Positions 1 to 5,477 of a DNA stretch of 7,518 bases are shown piece by piece. Each line of letters starts with the position of its first letter. Position 1 is the first letter of the stretch. Both the position numbers and the translations under genes were made by a program. This DNA comes from CAYLHX01 sp964383675 (GTDB lineage Bacteria > Patescibacteriota > Gracilibacteria > UBA1369 > LOWO2-01-FULL-3). A model generated the notes under the pieces. It was not told the origin of the DNA and made no database searches. It saw nothing but the letters and a program-made list of their open reading frames with translations. The stretch is taken from positions 1 through 7,518 of the forward strand of contig CAYLHX010000037.1 in NCBI GenBank assembly GCA_964383675.1, given 5' to 3'.

Positions 1-1147
1 CCTCATCACCGGCTTCTCTTCTCGGGAGATCCTTGTCCGTAGGTTTTTCGTCCTTCGGAGGTGCCTCCTTATATTTCAAATCAATCACGGTGGCCACACG
101 TGTATAAGGATCCTGTATCCACTTGGTATCTACTTTGAAGCGCACATTTTTTCCGTGAAATTCCTTCGCCAAATCATTTTGCAGTCTTTCGGCACGTAGC
201 CAGGCAATGGCGTGATTCATAACGGTTTGCTGCTGTTCATAAGTAAGTTCATGAATGGCTTCGATGTCGTTTGCAGTAAAATCAAGCGCGGCAAGTTCTG
301 TTTGGCCATTGGATTTCAGAGCTTCCAGAGCACGTTTAAAATCCGCTCGCCAAGTGTCTCCCCTTTTCAGATCAACACGCTTTTTCCTGCTTGTCCTATC
401 GATTTTGAAGGTTGCTTTGTCTGCGGTACCTGTCAAAGTGACAACAAATTCCTCGGTTGGATCGGCTTTCTCATAACGCTTTCGTATAGCTTCACGTGCG
501 GCATTGAGCTGATTTTGCTCTTCCGGAGAGTATTTCGATCGTTTGTATTTATAGATAACTCTCGGCATTTCCGGCAAAGTTTCACTGATCTCGATAGCCT
601 TCGCTGCACCGATGTCGCTACCCAAATCTGCCAATTCTGATCTGGCATCATCTGTGGGTTTAGTAGCAGCAGCTTCCGGAGGACCAACCAACGGCTTGCG
701 CAGATTTGCTTCCATAACAGTTTCACCTTTATCGTTGGTCATTGTAATAACTCCATTCTCTATTTTCACTTCCCATCCTACGATCAGGCGGTCAACATTT
801 ATGTTTTTGCCCTGAGCATCCTTTTGCTGCGACAAATAAAAAAGACTTAAAGCAACTTCTTTATTGCGAGTTTTGCGATCTCTAACTTCGGCATTTTTGC
901 TAAAATATTCTCTTAGATATTTGCTAAGACTATCGCCCTTTTGAACTTTTTTGGAGAAAGTTGGTAATCTCTGTAATTCTTCCTGCGTTTTGAGTCCCTG
1001 ACTTGTCGGATCATCCAAAATATTTTGCGGATCCACTTGCAAACGCAGTTGAGCGACTTTTTCATAAAAGGCTTGACGCTGGGCTTCCCTTTCCGATTTT
1101 GCACTTCCAACCTCCTTTTTCCAGGATGGTTGCTTTTCGTCGGCCAT
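1..1147 (-). CDS. Unknown charged protein with LysM-like segment, C-terminus cut by window edge
   Basis: I translated this frame by hand from the ATG at 1147-1145 leftward. It stays open for 382 codons to the edge, so the gene continues outside the window. The protein begins MADEKQPSWKKEVGSAKSER and is rich in Lys, Glu, Gln and Arg, with no signal peptide or membrane segment. Residues about 63-130 resemble a degenerate LysM unit: VQKGDSLSKYLREYF at 68-82 fits the family's opening 'V..GDSL..IA..Y', and DRLIVGWEVKI at 119-129 fits its closing 'I..G..L.I'. Later parts (about 195-345) look alpha-helical and charged, with KYSPEEQNQLNAAREAIRKR. The visible end (about 360-382) is Pro/Lys/Glu/Asp rich and may be a linker. 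No family is recognised. A good promoter lies 26 bases upstream and there is no Shine-Dalgarno site. That the frame is a gene is well supported; the LysM reading is an inference. Confidence 0.85.
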   Translation of the reverse strand, partial: MADEKQPSWKKEVGSAKSEREAQRQAFYEKVAQLRLQVDPQNILDDPTSQGLKTQEELQRLPTFSKKVQKGDSLSKYLREYFSKNAEVRDRKTRNKEVALSLFYLSQQKDAQGKNINVDRLIVGWEVKIENGVITMTNDKGETVMEANLRKPLVGPPEAAATKPTDDARSELADLGSDIGAAKAIEISETLPEMPRVIYKYKRSKYSPEEQNQLNAAREAIRKRYEKADPTEEFVVTLTGTADKATFKIDRTSRKKRVDLKRGDTWRADFKRALEALKSNGQTELAALDFTANDIEAIHELTYEQQQTVMNHAIAWLRAERLQNDLAKEFHGKNVRFKVDTKWIQDPYTRVATVIDLKYKEAPPKDEKPTDKDLPRREAGDE

Positions 1148-1172
1148 TTGTTTTTGTTTTGGTAATTGTATT

Positions 1173-1201
1173 ATTATACAATTTTTTTAAATCTTTTGCA
1201 A
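1173..1201 (-). promoter_or_regulatory. Promoter of the leftward unknown gene
   Basis: Read on the minus strand, a -35 box TTGCAA (1201-1196) and a perfect -10 box TATAAT (1178-1173) are separated by 17 bases. The start of transcription should be near 1166, giving a leader of about 19 bases that is A/C rich and has no Shine-Dalgarno sequence. The -10 box sits inside an inverted repeat, ttgtat-tatt-atacaa at 1167-1182, which could be an operator or chance in AT-rich DNA. Confidence 0.7.
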
Positions 1202-1330
1202 GAGAGTGCGCTAAATTTTCCTTTGGCTGGATAAAGAATCTTTTTTGAGTTGGATTTCATTGCCGCGCCTGGAGGAAGAGACGGTCGTGGTAGTTTTTTT
1301 GAAAAACACTTTTTACGTCAAGTTGAAATG

Positions 1331-1378
1331 TGGGCCGGCGTGGGGCGGCGTGGGGCGGCGTGGGGCGGCGTGGGGCGG
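1331..1378 (+). repeat. G-rich decamer tandem array, G-quadruplex pattern
   Basis: The unit tggggcggcg is repeated exactly three times (1341-1370). It is preceded by a copy with one mismatch (1331-1340) and followed by an 8-base partial copy (1371-1378), about 4.8 copies in all. Four GGGG runs at 1342, 1352, 1362 and 1372 are separated by equal 6-base spacers, which fits the canonical G-quadruplex pattern on the plus strand. A further GGG lies at 1332. The array is far more GC rich than its surroundings. It sits about 100-150 bases upstream of the aquaporin start, so folding could affect transcription or replication; copy number may vary by slippage. Confidence 0.85.
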
Positions 1379-1398
1379 TTGCGATCTCGGCTTACCAC

Positions 1399-1426
1399 GA
1401 AAAGTTCTCCCCGGGGAGAACTTTTC
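1399..1426. repeat. 28-base perfect palindrome upstream of aquaporin
   Basis: The arm gaaaagttctcccc (1399-1412) is followed directly by its exact reverse complement (1413-1426). As RNA it would form a strong GC-cored hairpin flanked by A and T tracts on both strands, which is the layout of a bidirectional intrinsic terminator. It could stop antisense read-through coming leftward from mnmA. Alternatively, as DNA it lies around -31 to -58 relative to the inferred aquaporin transcription start, where a dimeric regulator could bind. The sequence alone does not decide between them. Confidence 0.8.
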
Positions 1427-1441
1427 TAAAACAACAACTTA

Positions 1442-1450
1442 TGCTATTAA
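1442..1450 (+). promoter_or_regulatory. Possible extended -10 promoter of aquaporin gene
   Basis: TGC followed by TATTAA (1442-1450) fits an extended -10 element, and no convincing -35 box is found 16-18 bases upstream. Transcription would start near 1457, giving a leader of about 22 bases, similar to the leaders of other genes in this window. The leader has no Shine-Dalgarno sequence. The call is weak because the hexamer matches consensus at only four of six positions. Confidence 0.35.
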
Positions 1451-1478
1451 ATAAAGCAATAACCTTTAACCTCAACCA

Positions 1479-2069
1479 ATGAAGATTCAAAAATATCTTG
1501 CCGAGCTTTTGGGGACTTTCATGCTGGCCTTTGCGGTCCTGATGTCTCTGATTGCCGGAACGGCTCTTTCCACCCCGGTTGTAGCCGGTTTAACACTGGC
1601 ACTTTTCGTCTATACACTGGGATCTATCAGTGGTGCTCATCTCAATCCTGCCGTTACCGTAGGACTGGCTTCGGTTCGTAAAATCGGCCTGCAGGATGCT
1701 GTGATGTATATCATCTTTCAGATTGTCGGCGGGCTTTTGGCGATGTTGGCCGCCCAGGCAATTACCGGAGGAGTAACCGGTCTTGAAGGGGTAGACAGCT
1801 GGAAAGTGGCAATTGTAGAGGCGATTGGTGCCTTTATTCTAACCTTTGGTGTGGCCGCAGTTGTTTACGAAAAAGTGGATGATGACGCTTCCGGATTAGT
1901 TATTGGAGGATCACTACTTTTGGGTATTTTGGTTACCGGAGGAATGTCTTATGGGGTGCTTAATCCAGCCGTGGCCGTAGGAATCGGCGCGGTTTCAGCA
2001 ACCTACCTTTTGGCTCCACTGGTAGGTGCGGTTTTGGCGGCTTGGGCTTTCAGATATCTGGCCGACTAA
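1479..2069 (+). CDS. Aquaporin/MIP-family channel with atypical selectivity filter
   Basis: This 196-residue membrane protein has the MIP fold: six hydrophobic spans near residues 7-28, 33-50, 72-95, 108-130, 138-156 and 174-193, with two re-entrant NPA loops. The first loop is SGAHLNPAVTVG (NPA at 56-58) and the second is YGVLNPAVAVG (NPA at 162-164). E9 and E114 are the conserved glutamates of spans 1 and 4. Family members pass water, glycerol or small neutral solutes through the inner membrane. Here the Arg that normally follows the second NPA is V165. Using NPA spacing as in AqpZ, the other filter positions are A36, I150 and G159, so the filter is wide and apolar and I cannot predict the substrate. 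At 196 residues it is shorter than typical aquaporins (about 230). The ATG start is followed at once by a normal N-terminus. Its stop overlaps that of mnmA tail to tail. Confidence 0.93.
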   Translation: MKIQKYLAELLGTFMLAFAVLMSLIAGTALSTPVVAGLTLALFVYTLGSISGAHLNPAVTVGLASVRKIGLQDAVMYIIFQIVGGLLAMLAAQAITGGVTGLEGVDSWKVAIVEAIGAFILTFGVAAVVYEKVDDDASGLVIGGSLLLGILVTGGMSYGVLNPAVAVGIGAVSATYLLAPLVGAVLAAWAFRYLAD

Positions 2070-3136
2070 AGAATCCTGGCAGACCCCAGGCATCTTTCGC
2101 CATCATAAAAGGCGGCGAACTGGCCTGGGGCGATGCCCTGGTCGTCAGCAAACAGCTTTACTTCGGCCTTTTCTTCAGAAATTTTGCTAAGTTCACAGTC
2201 GTATTGTTTTTCACCGTGGCGCAGTTTTACCTGCAAGCTAGATTTGTTCGGTAACTCACCGCCAAACCAGTTAAAATTGCCTACTTCAAAATGGTCGCGC
2301 TTCTTGTCGGCGGCGTGATAGTTGTTGGAGACATAAACCAGATTTTTGGCGGGATCTTTGTCGACCACATAAAACGGCTCACCGTTGCTGCCTTGGAGTC
2401 CGCCGATCCCGATGCCTTTGCGTTGTCCGATGGTGTAGTACCAAAACCCTTCATGTTCGCCCAACTTCCGGCCGCTTTCGTATTCCAAGATATCTCCGGT
2501 TTGGGTGCCTAAATAATGTTTAATGAATTCGCTGTACTTTACCTTGCCCAAAAAGCAGATCCCCTGGCTATCCTTGCGATCTTTGTTTGGAAGATCATAT
2601 TGCTGAGCCAGCTCGCGTACTTCCTCCTTACTTAGATGTCCAATGGGAAAAATGATACGCTTGAGCTGTTTCTGGCTTAAATTGGAGAGAAAATAGGTTT
2701 GATCTTTCACCGGATCGGGGGCCTTCTTCAAATAAAAAACCCCATTTTCTTCTTCAACTTGGGCGTAGTGTCCGGAGGCGATTTTCTCGAAGCTGTCGTC
2801 AATTTTGTCTAGAAATAGACCGAATTTAATATTGTTGTTACACATCACGTCGGGATTGGGCGTGCGTCCGGCTTTAACTTCGGATATCGTATAATTTACA
2901 ACCGTCTCGAAATATTCTTTTTGAAGCGAAACGACTTCGAGGGGCACATCGGCCTGATCGCAAACCTCGCGCACGTACTGAAGATCTTCTTCCCAGGGGC
3001 ATTCACCCAAAAAAGAAAGTTCATCTTCAAGCCAAATTTTAAGGTAGAAGGCGGTTGCGTCGTGCCCCTGCTCCTTTAAAAGCCTGAGCGCAACCGAGCT
3101 ATCGACACCGCCGGACACCAACACTGCTATTTTCAT
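2066..3136 (-). CDS. mnmA: tRNA-specific 2-thiouridylase MnmA
   Basis: MnmA uses ATP and a relayed persulfide to make 2-thiouridine at U34 of tRNAs for Lys, Glu and Gln in the cytoplasm. From the ATG at 3136 the protein is 356 residues, the family's usual length. It has the PP-loop SGGVDSS (8-14), the nucleophile Cys99 in NPDVMCNNNIKFG, LSKEEVRELA (168-177), the second catalytic Cys194 in KDSQGICFLG, and GQRKGIGIGG (237-246). The C-terminal barrel ends with APGQFAAFYDGERCLGSARI. Residues 46-51 read CPWEED, a variant I recall from plant/plastid-type MnmA proteins. An in-frame TTG at 3145 would add three residues, overlap the upstream gene by 8 bases and sit 7 bases after GGAG; ATG at 3136 follows that gene's stop by one base. 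I chose ATG for its family-like N-terminus, MKIAVLVSGG. It is probably co-transcribed and translationally coupled with the upstream 121-residue gene. Confidence 0.95.
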   Translation of the reverse strand: MKIAVLVSGGVDSSVALRLLKEQGHDATAFYLKIWLEDELSFLGECPWEEDLQYVREVCDQADVPLEVVSLQKEYFETVVNYTISEVKAGRTPNPDVMCNNNIKFGLFLDKIDDSFEKIASGHYAQVEEENGVFYLKKAPDPVKDQTYFLSNLSQKQLKRIIFPIGHLSKEEVRELAQQYDLPNKDRKDSQGICFLGKVKYSEFIKHYLGTQTGDILEYESGRKLGEHEGFWYYTIGQRKGIGIGGLQGSNGEPFYVVDKDPAKNLVYVSNNYHAADKKRDHFEVGNFNWFGGELPNKSSLQVKLRHGEKQYDCELSKISEEKAEVKLFADDQGIAPGQFAAFYDGERCLGSARIL

Positions 3137-3137
3137 T

Positions 3138-3503
3138 TTATTCAAATATTAACTCCGCCCCTCTTTTATAATGGAGAATGAGGTGAGTGACAACGCATCC
3201 TTGATTTTTGGGCAAAGACTTGAGTTCCAATAAATAGCCCAGTACTGCTTCAATTCGGCTCCTGAAACTATGAAAAGTATCCTCTATTCCGCTTTCATAA
3301 TCTCTAACGGCACCGATGAGCGGGCTTGAGTGAGTATAATCCGGCCCCCCCTCTTTACGTCGATACTGGACCGTATATAAGCCATGATTGTCGATGCGTT
3401 GCGTAGGCGGAATTGCGGTTTGGGGATCAAGGTCCTCATGGATAGAGAAAGCCTTTATTCCTTCCAATAAGTCGCTTTTTAATGATTCGGCGCTTTGACT
3501 CAT
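3138..3503 (-). CDS. Unknown 121-residue protein upstream of mnmA
   Basis: This small soluble protein starts MSQSAESLKSDLLEGIKAF and ends YKRGAELIFE. I do not recognise a family. It has no signal peptide, no membrane segment and a single Cys near residue 103 (NQGCVVTHLILHY). The middle, HGLYTVQYRRKEGG, looks like beta strands, and a probable helix follows (SFRSRIEAVLGYLLELKSL). The frame is supported as a gene by its promoter and by its tight junction with mnmA (one base before the ATG, or an 8-base overlap with the TTG), and because it fills the gap between the promoter and mnmA. The close junction implies one transcript with mnmA, but this alone does not show a role in tRNA thiolation. The leader has no Shine-Dalgarno sequence. 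Confidence 0.75.
   Translation of the reverse strand: MSQSAESLKSDLLEGIKAFSIHEDLDPQTAIPPTQRIDNHGLYTVQYRRKEGGPDYTHSSPLIGAVRDYESGIEDTFHSFRSRIEAVLGYLLELKSLPKNQGCVVTHLILHYKRGAELIFE
3153..3156 (-). promoter_or_regulatory. GGAG ribosome-binding candidate before mnmA
   Basis: GGAG lies inside the end of the upstream gene. It is 7 bases before the alternative TTG start (3145) and 16 bases before the ATG (3136), so it favours TTG if it is used. Because most genes here lack such a site, it may simply be coding sequence. Confidence 0.35.
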
Positions 3504-3530
3504 AGAGTTAAGTCACGGTATTAAGGAGTA

Positions 3531-3559
3531 TTAATACAATACAATTCTTTATTTGTAAA
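3531..3559 (-). promoter_or_regulatory. Promoter of the unknown gene-mnmA unit
   Basis: On the minus strand TTTACA (3559-3554) and TATTAA (3536-3531) are spaced by 17 bases, matching the -35 and -10 consensus at five and four of six positions. The -10 box lies inside the 10-base palindrome gtattaatac (3528-3537). GTATTAA also recurs as a direct repeat at 3518 and 3528 on the plus strand, so a regulator could bind here. The leader would be roughly 20-25 bases. Confidence 0.45.
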
Positions 3560-3599
3560 CGTTTTTGTAATTTGCACGATAGGCTGAAGTACTCTTTTC

Positions 3600-3628
3600 T
3601 TGACGATTTACGCATAATGTTTTATAAT
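3600..3628 (+). promoter_or_regulatory. Strong promoter of the 239-residue gene
   Basis: TTGACG (3600-3605) and TATAAT (3623-3628) are separated by 17 bases, a near-perfect housekeeping sigma-factor promoter. Transcription should begin near 3635, about 20 bases before the ATG at 3657. This supports that ATG over the in-frame ATG at 3690. It is divergent from the mnmA-unit promoter, with the two -35 boxes about 40 bases apart. Confidence 0.75.
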
Positions 3629-3656
3629 TATATATTAGCCATATAACACCTTTCAA

Positions 3657-4376
3657 ATGCCAATCACAACACCTGACGGTAGTGACAAAATGGATCAGAG
3701 GCTGGAAACTCTGGCAACTGACCTGATAAGAGATATTAATGACCTGGAAGCAGGTTCTGATCAAGCGGTTGATCTGACCAGTACAGAGGGTGAAAATCCG
3801 GAAAAGGTAGCTTTGATTGCCGAATCAACTTCAAATGCCTTAGTGAGTATCATGATTGAAAATGGCGAAACGGACATGGATTTGTTGGAAGGTTATCAGG
3901 AGTTTGTGAAATCGAGCATTGTTGCAAAAAATGTGGTTCAGCGGCATATGGACGAGTTATATAAGGCGGCAATGGAGGGCAGGAGAGATGAAGTAGTTGA
4001 TGCTCTAAAAGAACTGCACCAATATTTGGAGACTAAATTCCGCCGGGAGGTGGAAGAACCGGCTTTTAAAGGAGATTCTCCAGCTGAATTAGCAGCCAGA
4101 GGGGCAAAAATTACGGCCACCCGTGTTAGTACCGGTGCCAGAACCGGCGAGATCGTGGAATCCGTAAATCCTCCAAGACGTAAAGGTCGTGGTTATAGTG
4201 ATGCTGACATAAAATTTCACGCGGCACGAGATGCCGGTCTGCAGCAGCCTAGTTTTGGGAAAGACGGTTTTGTTTGGGAATCAGGCGCAAAAGAAGGAAT
4301 AAGACAGGTCTACAGATCACCAAAGAAAAGACAAGAAGGTGAGGATGAAAATACAGGACGTCGACGCACTGGTTAA
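3657..4376 (+). CDS. Unknown 239-residue protein, acidic N-terminus and basic C-terminus
   Basis: I do not recognise a family. The protein lacks a signal peptide, membrane segments and cysteines. The first 80 residues are strongly acidic (about 19 Asp/Glu against 4 Lys/Arg) and probably helical (MDQRLETLATDLIRDINDLE). A central helical stretch (about 78-135) follows, including LYKAAMEGRRDEVVDALKEL. From about 170 to the end the chain is polar, Gly/Arg/Lys rich and probably disordered: NPPRRKGRGYSDADIKFHAA, then SPKKRQEGEDENTGRRRTG. The basic tail could bind nucleic acid or an acidic partner, but this is only an inference from composition. It has its own strong promoter, stands alone between the divergent mnmA unit and the lipoprotein gene, and is followed by a short A-run/T-run stretch without a hairpin. 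Good expression is implied by the promoter, not shown. Confidence 0.8.
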   Translation: MPITTPDGSDKMDQRLETLATDLIRDINDLEAGSDQAVDLTSTEGENPEKVALIAESTSNALVSIMIENGETDMDLLEGYQEFVKSSIVAKNVVQRHMDELYKAAMEGRRDEVVDALKELHQYLETKFRREVEEPAFKGDSPAELAARGAKITATRVSTGARTGEIVESVNPPRRKGRGYSDADIKFHAARDAGLQQPSFGKDGFVWESGAKEGIRQVYRSPKKRQEGEDENTGRRRTG

Positions 4377-4388
4377 AAAATTTTTTTC

Positions 4389-4397
4389 TGCTAGAAT
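4389..4397 (+). promoter_or_regulatory. Extended -10 promoter placing the start at the ATG
   Basis: TGC followed by TAGAAT (4389-4397) is an extended -10 element. Six bases separate its last T from the ATG at 4404, so the usual initiation distance puts the transcription start on or next to the A of the ATG. No -35 box is evident 17 bases upstream; instead an A-run/T-run tract (4375-4387) lies there and could act as an UP-like or bent element. The 27-base gap holds nothing else. Confidence 0.5.
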
Positions 4398-4403
4398 TCT
4401 GGC

Positions 4404-5477
4404 ATGAAAAAAGTTTTAGCGAGTTTGCTTTTGTCGGTAGTGATTTTTAGTGGGTGTTTGGGCGGCGAAGAGGCGCGCGTGGTTAAGGATGAAATGGAAT
4501 ATTCCGAGGCCGATGAAGCCGCCAGACAATTTATCTACAGGTATTTGGGAGATATTGTTTATGTGGACCAACTAAGCGGCAAAAAGTCACAGTTGGAAAA
4601 TGCCTATGCTCGATCCGCGCAGGATATTAGTCTTGAAGAATTTACAGCCAAATATGCTGATATAGTTGGCGGAAACGTTTTGGGCGTAATCAAAACCGCT
4701 TATATGACTTATCAAGTGGATGTGGTGTTCTTTGGTGAAAAAGATGCTTATCATCACTCTTATGAATTCCTTATCGAGAAGGGTGAAAAGGGTCACAAAA
4801 TTACGCAGGTTTTGAGCGAAGAGGTGGATGAACTGGAGTTTGAGGAAAGGGTTTTGGTGGATGAAATGGAAAGGCCATCATTAAAGGGAAGTGCCAAGGT
4901 TTATAAAAACCTTATTCCGGTTGATTTTTATACGGTGGATGGATTGGATATTCCGGCCTATTTGGGACGCTATGACTTGGTTTATGAAGATTTTGAAAGT
5001 GGCGAAGAGCTTTTGATAGATTATTCCTTTGATCCTCTAAGCACCAATCTACCGTTCGATTTGCATTCTTTTGCCAAGGATGAAGGCTATATTGAATATT
5101 ACGAGCAGGATTTGGGACGACTGTTCAATATTTATGATTTGCAAAACCAAAATCGAATCGACATTTTGCTCGGTGGTTTGCTGGAAAAATCGTTTTGGTA
5201 CAAAGATCTGTTTGTGGCCTGTACAGCACCAACAGAGTTCACTCCGATAATTGAGGTTGCACGTGAAGGAGAGTGGGACATGATCGACCACCATTTTATT
5301 TATCCTGAAGAGCTGAACGGCCAGACCGACACCGGACAGATCTGGGCTTATCTGGGCAACACAGCAGGAAAATCTTACAACTCTCTGGAGTGCCACCTGG
5401 CTGGTGGTGTGCTTTACTACAAAGACCCGGTTAGCGGCGAAGAGAGGGAACAAGATTTAAGTAAGCTCAATTTCTAA
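4404..5477 (+). CDS. Predicted lipoprotein of unknown function
   Basis: The 357-residue product starts MKKVLASLLLSVVIFSGC, a typical lipoprotein signal: two Lys, a hydrophobic core and a near-lipobox FSGC with the modifiable Cys18 (Phe instead of Leu at -3). The mature protein would be tethered to the outer face of the cytoplasmic membrane. It is acidic and aromatic-rich. Residues about 35-135 (QFIYRYLGDIVYVDQL, then ENAYARSAQDISLEEFTAKY and several strand-like stretches) suggest an NTF2-like alpha+beta fold, but this is a weak guess. The rest, including SFWYKDLFVACTAPTEF and a Trp/Tyr-rich region, is unrecognised. Cys273 and Cys330 are the only other cysteines and could form a disulfide. The stop and the next start share one base (TAATG), so the protein is likely co-translated with the flavoprotein. 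The ATG start is fixed by the signal peptide and the -10 box. Confidence 0.88.
   Translation: MKKVLASLLLSVVIFSGCLGGEEARVVKDEMEYSEADEAARQFIYRYLGDIVYVDQLSGKKSQLENAYARSAQDISLEEFTAKYADIVGGNVLGVIKTAYMTYQVDVVFFGEKDAYHHSYEFLIEKGEKGHKITQVLSEEVDELEFEERVLVDEMERPSLKGSAKVYKNLIPVDFYTVDGLDIPAYLGRYDLVYEDFESGEELLIDYSFDPLSTNLPFDLHSFAKDEGYIEYYEQDLGRLFNIYDLQNQNRIDILLGGLLEKSFWYKDLFVACTAPTEFTPIIEVAREGEWDMIDHHFIYPEELNGQTDTGQIWAYLGNTAGKSYNSLECHLAGGVLYYKDPVSGEEREQDLSKLNF

Larger units (their letters stand above)
1148..1478. other. 331-base divergent intergenic region
   Basis: This gap separates the leftward unknown gene from the aquaporin gene. From left to right it holds the leftward promoter (1173-1201), an unremarkable stretch with T and A runs (about 1202-1330), the G-rich decamer array (1331-1378), the 28-base palindrome (1399-1426), a possible extended -10 box (1442-1450) and the aquaporin leader. 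A 69-codon frame at 1245-1454 crosses the repeats, but its low-complexity translation argues against it being a gene. No RNA gene is recognised. Confidence 0.75.

Noticed and set aside
212..1248. Several plus-strand frames and short minus-strand frames in the left kilobase
   Set aside because: They are out of frame with the continuous 382-codon minus-strand gene, which explains the whole region.
1245..1454. 69-codon plus-strand frame crossing the G-rich array and palindrome
   Set aside because: The translation is a Gly/Arg/Trp repeat produced by the decamers, there is no start signal, and it covers the control region of the aquaporin gene.
2042..2512. Plus-strand frames inside mnmA
   Set aside because: They lie antisense to a clearly recognisable enzyme and show no family features.
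4359..4387. Terminator at the end of the 239-residue gene (cgtcgacg followed by A and T runs)
   Set aside because: The 8-base palindrome leaves no loop and lies apart from the T run, inside the coding sequence, so it is not a credible intrinsic terminator.
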